Assembly (NCBI GenBank): GCA_035319305.1
Contig: DATHCY010000023.1
Coordinates: 1-19,439, forward strand
Source of the DNA: Methanocella_A sp035319305
GTDB taxonomy: Archaea; Halobacteriota; Methanocellia; Methanocellales; Methanocellaceae
DNA length: 19,439 nucleotides
Direction of reading: 5' to 3'
Made by a program: the position numbers and the translations under genes. Of this stretch, positions 14,239-19,439 are shown one piece after another (positions within the stretch are counted from its first letter, which is position 1; each line of letters opens with the position of its first letter). The notes under the pieces were generated by a model. That model was not told where the DNA came from. It searched no databases and worked only from the letters and a program-made list of their open reading frames with translations.

Positions 14239-15161
14239 TCCTCCTTCGCCGCGGCCTTCTCGCTTGGCTTCGGCTCGACATCGAGGCCAAAGTGCTTCGC
14301 GTTCAGGTCAGCGATCTGTTGAATCTTCTCTATCTCCCGGTCGCCACCCTCCATCTTGAACAGGTGCGAAAACCGCTTCTGCTTTTCAAGATATTCTTTG
14401 ACCGGCTTCCTATCCTTGATCTTTTTCACGCTGGTGATCTGGCCGTTCTCGTACTCGTATAGAGGGTACAGGCCGGTCTCGACCGCCAGGCGAAGGATTT
14501 CTATCGACAGCGCGCTATCGATCCCCCAGCCTGGGGTGCAGGTCGCGTGGACTTGGATGTACTTCGGGCCTTCGATTGATAGGGCCTTCCTGATCTTTTT
14601 GGTGAAGTCAGCCTGGTATCCGATTGAGGTCGTAGCCACATATGGTATCCCGTGCGCAGCCATGATCGCCGGGGCATTCTTTTTGGGTCGCTGGTTGCCG
14701 AAAGAGATCTTGCCTGATGGGGTGGTCGTCGTTGAAGCATCGTATGGGGTCGAGCCGCTGCGTTGTATGCCCGTGTTCATATACGCTTCGTTGTCATAGC
14801 AAATATATAGGATGTCGTGGCCGCGTTCCATAACACCGGAAAGGTTGCCGAAACCGATGTCGATAGTGCCGCCGTCGCCGCCCATAGCGATGACCTTGGT
14901 GTCGCCCTTCCTGCCGGTCGCCTTCAGCGCCGATTCGATTCCTGCCGCCACTGGGGCAGCATTCTCAAACAGCGAGTGGATCCAAGGCACCTTCCACGCG
15001 GTCTCAGGGTACGGGGAGGATACGACCTCCATGCAGCCCGTTGCATTCGTCAGTATCACGTTGGGTCCGGTCACGCGCGCGAGCGTCTTCAAAAATAGCG
15101 CGCAGCCGCACCCCGCGCAGGCACGGTGGCCCGACGCATACAGATCCTCAAGTGCCGCCAT
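14235..15161 (-). CDS. porB: Pyruvate:ferredoxin oxidoreductase, beta subunit
   Basis: A 308-residue thiamine-diphosphate-binding subunit of POR. Together with the alpha, gamma and delta subunits it interconverts pyruvate + CoA and acetyl-CoA + CO2, with electrons to or from ferredoxin. The ThDP/Mg motif runs from GDGGTIDIGFGN (residues 95-106) to YDNEAYMN. Cysteines for the proximal [4Fe-4S] cluster are Cys15 and Cys18 in RACAGCG, Cys43 in TGCMEV and Cys208 in HATCTPGWG. The C-terminal 30 residues are charged (PSEKAAAKEE). The ATG at 15161 directly follows the porA stop (TAAATG) and has a strong GGAGGGG ribosome site (15168-15174). Confidence 0.96.
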   Translation of the reverse strand: MAALEDLYASGHRACAGCGCALFLKTLARVTGPNVILTNATGCMEVVSSPYPETAWKVPWIHSLFENAAPVAAGIESALKATGRKGDTKVIAMGGDGGTIDIGFGNLSGVMERGHDILYICYDNEAYMNTGIQRSGSTPYDASTTTTPSGKISFGNQRPKKNAPAIMAAHGIPYVATTSIGYQADFTKKIRKALSIEGPKYIQVHATCTPGWGIDSALSIEILRLAVETGLYPLYEYENGQITSVKKIKDRKPVKEYLEKQKRFSHLFKMEGGDREIEKIQQIADLNAKHFGLDVEPKPSEKAAAKEE

Positions 15162-16361
15162 TTATATCCCCTCCGGAAGGATATCCACATCCAGTTTATA
15201 CCATTCCAGCTCGGAAACGCGTTTTCCGCCGAGCTTGGCCTTTGCCTTATTCACGATATTTTTGATGTCCTCTACGGTGACATCCCTGCCGCCAAGGCCG
15301 ATGATGAACCCGAGCATCGTGGGCGAGTGGCTGGCGTTATATAGTGCTCCTTTGAGGTCAATGAAGACAGCGCCCTCGGCGCCCATGGATATATTTCGGT
15401 CCAGCACGCAGACGATCTCCGTGTCCTTGAGCGCGTTCCGCAGCGCCTCTACCGGGAACGGCCGGTAGGAACGGATTTTGACGATGCCCACTGGCACTCC
15501 CGCTGATCTCATTTCATCCACAGCATCTTTCATTGTGCCGATGATCGAGCCCATAGCAACCAAAGCGATCTTCGCCCCGTCCATCCTATAAGTGTCGATC
15601 AGACCGCCCTTAAACCGACCGAACTTCTTCCCGAAGTCTGTGGCGACCTCTTCGATGACCTTCTTGGATCTGATCTGGGCGTTATGGACCATATACCTGG
15701 CCTCGGTATAGTACTCCGGCTGGGCCAGCGCGCCCATGCTGATAGGCGCCTTCGGATCCAGCTTGTATTGTGGGTTATATGGGGGCAGGAAACTGTCCAC
15801 CATCTTCAAGTCGTATGTTTCAACCGGCTCGTAGAGGTGGGTGATCAGGAATCCATCGAGGTTGACCATAACCGGCAACATCACCTGCGGGTTCTCGCCG
15901 ATCTTGTAGGCCTGGATGATCATGTCCGCGGCCTCCTGGTTGTCCTCCGCCCAGAGCTGGATCCATCCGCTGTCCCTGGCGCTGATAGCGTCCTGGTGGT
16001 CGTTCCATATATTGATGGGCGACGAGACCGCGCGATTGGCCATCGCCAGCACGCAGGGCAGTCGCATGCCAGCTATGCTGAATAGCACCTCATACATGAG
16101 CAGTGCACCCTGTGACGAAGTGGCGCTGAATGTGCGGGCTCCGGTGGCTTGGGCGCCCTGGATGACGGACGCGGCTGAGAACTCGCTTTCGGTTCGGACA
16201 TATTCGCAGTTAGGCAGGTCGCCATTGGCGATCATCTGGGAGATATCCTCGACGATGTGGGTTTGCGGTGTGATCGGGTACGCAGACACGACCGCGGGTC
16301 TGCATACCTTTGCAGCTTCGGCTATTAGGTGAGAGCCTTCTATGACTGATCTCTTCGCCAT
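15162..16361 (-). CDS. porA: Pyruvate:ferredoxin oxidoreductase, alpha subunit
   Basis: A 399-residue subunit carrying the pyruvate/CoA-site half of the enzyme. Diagnostic blocks are AYPITPQTHIVE (residues 27-38), YVRTESEFSAASV, ATSSQGALLMYE, MANRAVSSPINIWNDHQD and the C-terminal VLDRNISMGAEGAVF. The frame extends upstream to 16403, but the ATG at 16361 is chosen: it overlaps the porD stop by one base (TAATG) and has GGAGGAG 5 nt upstream (16367-16373). This gives the usual N-terminus MAKRSVIEG. It is coupled to porD upstream and porB downstream. No sign of damage. Confidence 0.96.
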   Translation of the reverse strand: MAKRSVIEGSHLIAEAAKVCRPAVVSAYPITPQTHIVEDISQMIANGDLPNCEYVRTESEFSAASVIQGAQATGARTFSATSSQGALLMYEVLFSIAGMRLPCVLAMANRAVSSPINIWNDHQDAISARDSGWIQLWAEDNQEAADMIIQAYKIGENPQVMLPVMVNLDGFLITHLYEPVETYDLKMVDSFLPPYNPQYKLDPKAPISMGALAQPEYYTEARYMVHNAQIRSKKVIEEVATDFGKKFGRFKGGLIDTYRMDGAKIALVAMGSIIGTMKDAVDEMRSAGVPVGIVKIRSYRPFPVEALRNALKDTEIVCVLDRNISMGAEGAVFIDLKGALYNASHSPTMLGFIIGLGGRDVTVEDIKNIVNKAKAKLGGKRVSELEWYKLDVDILPEGI

Positions 16362-16648
16362 TATTTCTCCTCCACGACCATCTCGATCGCATCGACAGGG
16401 CATTCGTAGGCACAGACTCCGCAGCCCTTACAATAATCATAGTTAACACAGAACTTTTTCTTCTTGCCATCGTGAGCGCATTCGAACGGGGCTCCATCAG
16501 GGCAGGAATCGGCGCACCGTTTGCAGCCGATGCACTTCTCGTGGCTGATGACAGCCTTATATGTTCTCCAGCCGCCGGTGTGGTACTGCATCGTCGTGCC
16601 AGGCATAGTGACCAGGCCAATCGTCAGTCTGTCTCTACCGTTTGCCAT
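16361..16648 (-). CDS. porD: Pyruvate:ferredoxin oxidoreductase, delta subunit (2[4Fe-4S] ferredoxin)
   Basis: A 95-residue ferredoxin-like electron-transfer subunit. Cluster motifs are CIGCKRCADSCP (Cys39, 42, 45, 49) and CKGCGVCAYECP (Cys73, 76, 79, 83), with two further cysteines at 57 and 67 in the loop between, as in other POR delta subunits. The N-terminal 30 residues (ending TGGWRTYKAVIS) form the usual extension that packs on the complex. GGAGG at 16655-16659 gives a ribosome site; only one base separates it from the porC stop. It hands electrons between the beta-subunit cluster and free ferredoxin. Confidence 0.96.
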   Translation of the reverse strand: MANGRDRLTIGLVTMPGTTMQYHTGGWRTYKAVISHEKCIGCKRCADSCPDGAPFECAHDGKKKKFCVNYDYCKGCGVCAYECPVDAIEMVVEEK

Positions 16649-16649
16649 T

Positions 16650-17189
16650 TTATTCCTCCATCAGCTCGAACGCCTTTTTAACGGCGGTAACGTTCTTCTC
16701 GCCTACCTTGCCCGGGAACCGCTCCTTGATCGCTTTACTGACCGACTCCAGGTGGATTTCGCCGGTGGCGCCGGCAAATGCGCCCAGCAGCGCCGTGTTC
16801 ACGATGGGTAGGCCGATGACATCGAGCGCCAGTTTGGTGGCGTCGAGCGTTTTCACCCGCGCATTGGTTGTGATCTTGAGTTCGGACGGCTTCATCTCTG
16901 AGTTGACGATAAGTAATCCTGTCTCTTTGAGGCCTCCGGCGACATCTACAGCATGGATCAGTGATGGATCCTGGACGATCACGTAGTCTGGTTGATAAAC
17001 CTGACTGCGTGTGCGGATCTGCTTATCCGATATCCGAGCGAATGCTGTAACAGGAGCACCCCGGCGCTCGGTGCCAAAGTAGGGGAACGCCTGGCTCCAT
17101 TTCCCATCTTCGAACGCAGCAACTGCAATGAGTTCTGCTGCTGTGACCGAGCCTTGGCCGCCGCGCCCGTGAATTCTAATCTCTTTCAA
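16650..17189 (-). CDS. porC: Pyruvate:ferredoxin oxidoreductase, gamma subunit
   Basis: A 179-residue subunit and the first gene of the operon. It starts KEIRIHGRGGQGSVTAAELIA, the family hallmark, followed by FPYFGTERRGAPVTAFARIS and LPIVNTALLGAFAGATG. The start is TTG at 17189, supported by GGAGG at 17197-17201 (7-nt spacer). No ATG or GTG codon lies before the conserved start of the domain. A minus-strand TATA-like box (CTATTTAACA, 17228-17237) predicts a short leader. The order porC-porD-porA-porB is the usual one in methanogens; purO is appended. Confidence 0.95.
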   Translation of the reverse strand: MKEIRIHGRGGQGSVTAAELIAVAAFEDGKWSQAFPYFGTERRGAPVTAFARISDKQIRTRSQVYQPDYVIVQDPSLIHAVDVAGGLKETGLLIVNSEMKPSELKITTNARVKTLDATKLALDVIGLPIVNTALLGAFAGATGEIHLESVSKAIKERFPGKVGEKNVTAVKKAFELMEE

Positions 17190-17196
17190 CTTTCGT

Positions 17197-17330
17197 CCTC
17201 CATATAGCCATTGTTAATGATTTTACATGTTAAATAGCGGTAGTGGTAGATAAGCCTTGTGAAAGAATCGACACTATGAGAAGTGTTTACCGCCATTATA
17301 CAATATATTATTTTTTATATATAAAAATGA
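17197..17330 (-). promoter_or_regulatory. Promoter region of the porCDAB-purO operon
   Basis: Leftward, the nearest TATA-like box is CTATTTAACA at 17237-17228, which would start the transcript a few bases before the GGAGG at 17197-17201. A longer AT-rich block at about 17296-17326 (TTTTTATATATAAAA and following) offers a second, distal promoter with a leader of about 90 nt. Which one is used cannot be told from sequence. Confidence 0.4.
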
Positions 17331-17381
17331 TATGTAGCCATCAGTGTTATAACAGTTAGGTGGGGGTGGATTTCACAAAAA

Positions 17382-17444
17382 CCGAAAATTACCGTCGATA
17401 AATCTAGATTTAATCTTGTATCGTCAAATGACGAGTTTTTTCGG
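17382..17444. repeat. Cluster of nested palindromes downstream of the membrane kinase
   Basis: CCGAAAA (17382-17388) pairs with TTTTCGG (17438-17444). Inside lie the perfect 14-bp palindrome TAAATCTAGATTTA (17399-17412) and the hairpin TCGTCA-AA-TGACGA (17421-17434), the latter followed on the plus strand by T6. Leftward transcription from the kinase (stop at 17446) crosses all of it and then a T5 run (17377-17381), so it may be its terminator. It could also be an operator for the por operon. Confidence 0.5.
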
Positions 17445-17445
17445 C

Positions 17446-18840
17446 TTAGGAGAACCAAGGCCTGTAAGCAGGCAACATGACTACGAAGCGACTGCCCTTA
17501 GTATAATCTTCCTCAATCCGATCTTCGACCCACATCTGGCCCCCAGCATCTTCAACCAATGCCCGGGCTAGATATAGCCCCATGCCACTGCCGCCAGTGC
17601 GGGCGGTGCCGATCATCATCCTAGCGAACAGCCTCGTCTTCAGATCATGCGGTACCCCAGGGCCATTATCTTCAATGACCGCCTTATAATACAGCGCATC
17701 ATCCTCGAAGCTTCTGTCCAACGCCATTCTGATCTCCAGCGATCCTTTTGAATGCTTAACCGCGTTGCCAACAATGTTTCTAAAGGCTTCCCTAATCATC
17801 GGGCTGGCCTCTACCATAAATCCTTCCTGGGGCTGGTAGTCGATGCCGACTTCCCTGTCAGTTATTGTGCCGTACTCATCCCTCACGTCGGCCAAGAGGG
17901 TGCCAAGGTTGACAACTTCGTGCGGATGTTCCCCAGCCTGCAAATGCTGAAGCTTTCTCACATTATCGATCAGCTTCGAACTGTGCTGAATCGACTCCAG
18001 CGACTGCCCGAGCAGCTTTTCCCCCTCATCCCCGAGGTTCAGCGTATCCAAGGCGATCTCTAGATACCCCGTGCTTGCCTGGTTCAGGTTGTTGATATCA
18101 TGTCCCATCAGATCCACATATAACTCAGCCCTTTTCCGAGCCTCACGCAGCCCTTCCTCCGCCTCCTTGCGCCGGGTAATGTCTCGGATGGCCGCTATAA
18201 CGACATCCATACCCCGCAGCCTGGTCCTGCGAAGGCAAACCTCAGCAGGGAACGAAGAGCCTTCAATGGGCCTCGTGGACATACACTCGAACAGCAGTTC
18301 CTCACCGGCCAGAACCTTCTCCCACGCCTGTCTAATGCTATTCTTGGCCTGGCCGGAGCTGCTATAGAAATCGATGATCGACATATTGACCGCCTGCTCC
18401 GTCGGAATCCCGTACATCCTCGCCACATGGTCGTTGGTTTCTACGATCTTCCCGTCCAAGCTATGGATAAATATCGCGTCGTTAACGCTGTTGAAACTGC
18501 TGCGCAGGTCTTCCTCCGAAAGCCGCTGACAGTACGCCTGGCTTCTCAGCCTGGCAACGAACGCAATAATAACGCCTACTATCAGGTATGATGACGCGAT
18601 GATCAAGGAGTCTAGGGTAATCGAGCCGGTATGATACATATCTGTCATAACGTCGAGAGCACCAAGGAACAGCGATAGATATACGCCCTTCTCATAGTTC
18701 CAGAGCGCTGTTAGTATAATGGGCAGGTAAAAAAGATGGGCGTATATTGATTCAGTGCCAATAAATAGGTCAACATAAAGCGCAATCAGCACGCATGCCG
18801 CTAGCAGCAAGACCGAGATATACCTGCGGTAATCCGACAT
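17446..18840 (-). CDS. Membrane-anchored PAS histidine kinase with H-D-I-N-N phospho-acceptor box
   Basis: A 464-residue kinase. Four membrane segments at about residues 8-28, 34-48, 52-66 and 78-97 form a compact N-terminal sensor or anchor. A PAS domain follows (about 113-235; SVNDAIFIHSLDGKIVETND, ending RDITRRK). The phospho-acceptor region is LMGHDINNLNQ (His247). The ATPase domain has N-box RNIVGNAVKHSKG, G1 EDNGPGVPHD and G2 GGSGMGLYLA, with the ending DYTKGSRFVVMLPAY. The frame extends to 18924, but ATG 18840 is chosen because AGGAG (18849-18853) is 8 nt upstream and the first membrane segment follows at once. A TATA box at 18942-18951 puts the transcript start near 18920. The catalytic core closely resembles the kinase at 11672. 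Signal and partner are unknown. Confidence 0.88.
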   Translation of the reverse strand: MSDYRRYISVLLLAACVLIALYVDLFIGTESIYAHLFYLPIILTALWNYEKGVYLSLFLGALDVMTDMYHTGSITLDSLIIASSYLIVGVIIAFVARLRSQAYCQRLSEEDLRSSFNSVNDAIFIHSLDGKIVETNDHVARMYGIPTEQAVNMSIIDFYSSSGQAKNSIRQAWEKVLAGEELLFECMSTRPIEGSSFPAEVCLRRTRLRGMDVVIAAIRDITRRKEAEEGLREARKRAELYVDLMGHDINNLNQASTGYLEIALDTLNLGDEGEKLLGQSLESIQHSSKLIDNVRKLQHLQAGEHPHEVVNLGTLLADVRDEYGTITDREVGIDYQPQEGFMVEASPMIREAFRNIVGNAVKHSKGSLEIRMALDRSFEDDALYYKAVIEDNGPGVPHDLKTRLFARMMIGTARTGGSGMGLYLARALVEDAGGQMWVEDRIEEDYTKGSRFVVMLPAYRPWFS

Positions 18841-18941
18841 ATAATATGCTCCTGAGGGCGACGGGAGATCCGGACACCAAACCTGCCCTAACCTTCTGGG
18901 AGTCATCCAGTAACTATTATACACATATCTATTTTATCGTT

Positions 18942-18951
18942 TGTATATAAA
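18942..18951 (-). promoter_or_regulatory. TATA box of the membrane kinase gene
   Basis: The minus strand reads TTTATATACA at 18951-18942, embedded in AT-rich DNA (about 18911-18954). The predicted transcript start near 18920 leaves a leader of roughly 80 nt containing AGGAG before ATG 18840; an in-frame ATG at 18906 lies only 14 nt from that start. Confidence 0.4.
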
Positions 18952-18992
18952 TAGCTTGTTAGACAACCTATAGCATGGATTATAATAGACAT

Positions 18993-19009
18993 GCTGGCAT
19001 CATGCCAGC
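18993..19009. repeat. 17-bp palindrome in the kinase / DUF2997 intergenic region
   Basis: GCTGGCAT (18993-19000), C, ATGCCAGC (19002-19009) is a perfect 8-bp inverted repeat. It is 64 nt after the stop of the DUF2997-type gene and about 40 nt upstream of the kinase TATA box on the same (minus) strand. It may be a terminator stem or an operator; no T run follows closely in the leftward direction. Confidence 0.45.
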
Positions 19010-19072
19010 GCCGTTCTACTATACACATAGATGAATACATCAGGAGCCCGCACGCCCCGTCAAGCCCTCACC

Positions 19073-19270
19073 CTAACGAATCTTATCAGTTCGCCGAACT
19101 TCCCTAGGCTTTTCATAATATTCGCTGGCGAACTTTCGATCCCTCACATCACCTAACGACTCTTCCAGGGCTTTCGTCAGTTCTGTACAACCTGTACCTT
19201 TAACGCCTTTCACCTTGACCGTGACGTTTCCCTCTCGGTCAATATTGACTTCTAATTCTTGCATCGTCAT
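19073..19270 (-). CDS. DUF2997-type small protein
   Basis: A 65-residue protein starting MTMQELEVNIDREGNVTV. It then reads VKGVKGTGCTELTKALEES, with a second half ending ASEYYEKP and a basic tail. The pattern of an acidic two-strand start, V-K-G-V-K-G..C..LT..LE..LG and (A/T)SEYY matches the DUF2997 family as I remember it. Those proteins are of unknown function and are often encoded near AAA ATPase and Ycf35-like genes in cyanobacteria. ATG 19270 is chosen because AGGAG (19279-19283) is 8 nt upstream; ATG 19264 is the alternative. It follows the Hsp70-like gene by 14 nt, so the two form an operon. The single Cys is at residue 28. Confidence 0.75.
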   Translation of the reverse strand: MTMQELEVNIDREGNVTVKVKGVKGTGCTELTKALEESLGDVRDRKFASEYYEKPREVRRTDKIR

Positions 19271-19284
19271 AAATTCCACTCCTT

Positions 19285-19439
19285 TCAAGTTAGCTTCACT
19301 ACCGGGAAATCCTTTTTTATAATCTGATTTGTCATGAGGTCTCGAACCGTGATTAGTAACCGTTTATTCCGATCGACATTAAATATGACTTCAAACGTTT
19401 CCTCTCCCTTTTTGGCCGGCCTAACGCACCTCAGGAATG
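19285..19439 (-). CDS. C-terminal end of an Hsp70/DnaK-like protein (partial)
   Basis: Fifty codons are open from the right window edge to TGA at 19287-19285. The sequence ETFEVIFNVDRNKRLLITVR followed by DLMTNQIIKKDFPVVKLT resembles the end of the beta-sandwich (substrate-binding) domain of Hsp70 proteins, where V.F.(I/V)D.N..L.V...D is typical. The protein ends there, without the usual alpha-helical lid, so if it is Hsp70-like it is a lidless form. The actin-like ATPase part would lie outside the window and must be present for this call to hold. It is 14 nt upstream of the DUF2997-type gene. Confidence 0.5.
   Translation of the reverse strand, partial: FLRCVRPAKKGEETFEVIFNVDRNKRLLITVRDLMTNQIIKKDFPVVKLT

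Noticed and set aside
2948..17212. TATAGCCATT recurring at 2948, 3137, 7758 and 17203 as a regulatory motif
   Set aside because: Two copies belong to the 24-bp repeat, one is inside a coding gene, and the remainder fits chance recurrence of a 10-mer.

Overview
The window looks like chromosomal DNA of a methanogenic euryarchaeon, most likely a Methanocellales-type organism. The archaeal markers are: an archaeal IMP cyclohydrolase (PurO); a four-subunit pyruvate:ferredoxin oxidoreductase (porCDAB); a signal peptidase with the archaeal Ser/His arrangement instead of the bacterial Ser/Lys; histidine kinases with an H-D-I-N-N phospho-acceptor box; and many start codons about 26-30 nt downstream of a TATA box with no ribosome binding site (leaderless transcription). 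Order-level placement is inference from gene content and general sequence character; no marker gene fixes it.

Layout. 1-3076: the start of a leftward partial gene, then a divergent GAF/PAS sensor kinase and a HAD phosphatase, each with its own TATA box. 3200-7209 (leftward): aroA and aroC (EPSP synthase and chorismate synthase, 4-nt overlap), then a TPR-repeat protein 27 nt later. 7330-9005 (rightward): a winged-helix regulator overlapping a CoA-disulfide-reductase/NADH-oxidase-type flavoprotein by 4 nt, divergent from aroA across a promoter region with two AAAGCTTA repeats. 9006-9171: a decayed tandem repeat and a strong palindrome between convergent genes. 9172-9483 (leftward): a second small winged-helix protein. 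9904-10494: signal peptidase. 10495-11575 is a gene graveyard: a possible TnpB tail, a frameshifted RCC1-repeat fragment, and a leftward acidic low-complexity ORF interrupted by one in-frame TAG. 11672-13246: a two-PAS histidine kinase. 13606-17189 (leftward): porC-porD-porA-porB-purO, tightly coupled. 17446-18840 (leftward): a membrane PAS histidine kinase paralogous in its catalytic core to the 11672 kinase. 19073-19439 (leftward): a DUF2997-type small protein preceded by the C-terminal end of an Hsp70-like protein.

How it works together. The POR operon would interconvert acetyl-CoA + CO2 and pyruvate with ferredoxin, the entry to biosynthesis in a methanogen. Coupling to PurO ties the last step of IMP formation to the same transcript. 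AroA and AroC complete the shikimate route to chorismate. Three sensor kinases lie in 19 kb with no receiver-domain protein beside them, so their partners must be elsewhere. No tRNA, rRNA or CRISPR array was seen. I found no convincing complete new defence or mobile system. The most unusual signals are the amber-interrupted ORF, the IS605-like hairpin that supplies the purO stop codon, the structured DNA at 9035-9145 and 17382-17444, and the paired H-D-I-N-N kinases.
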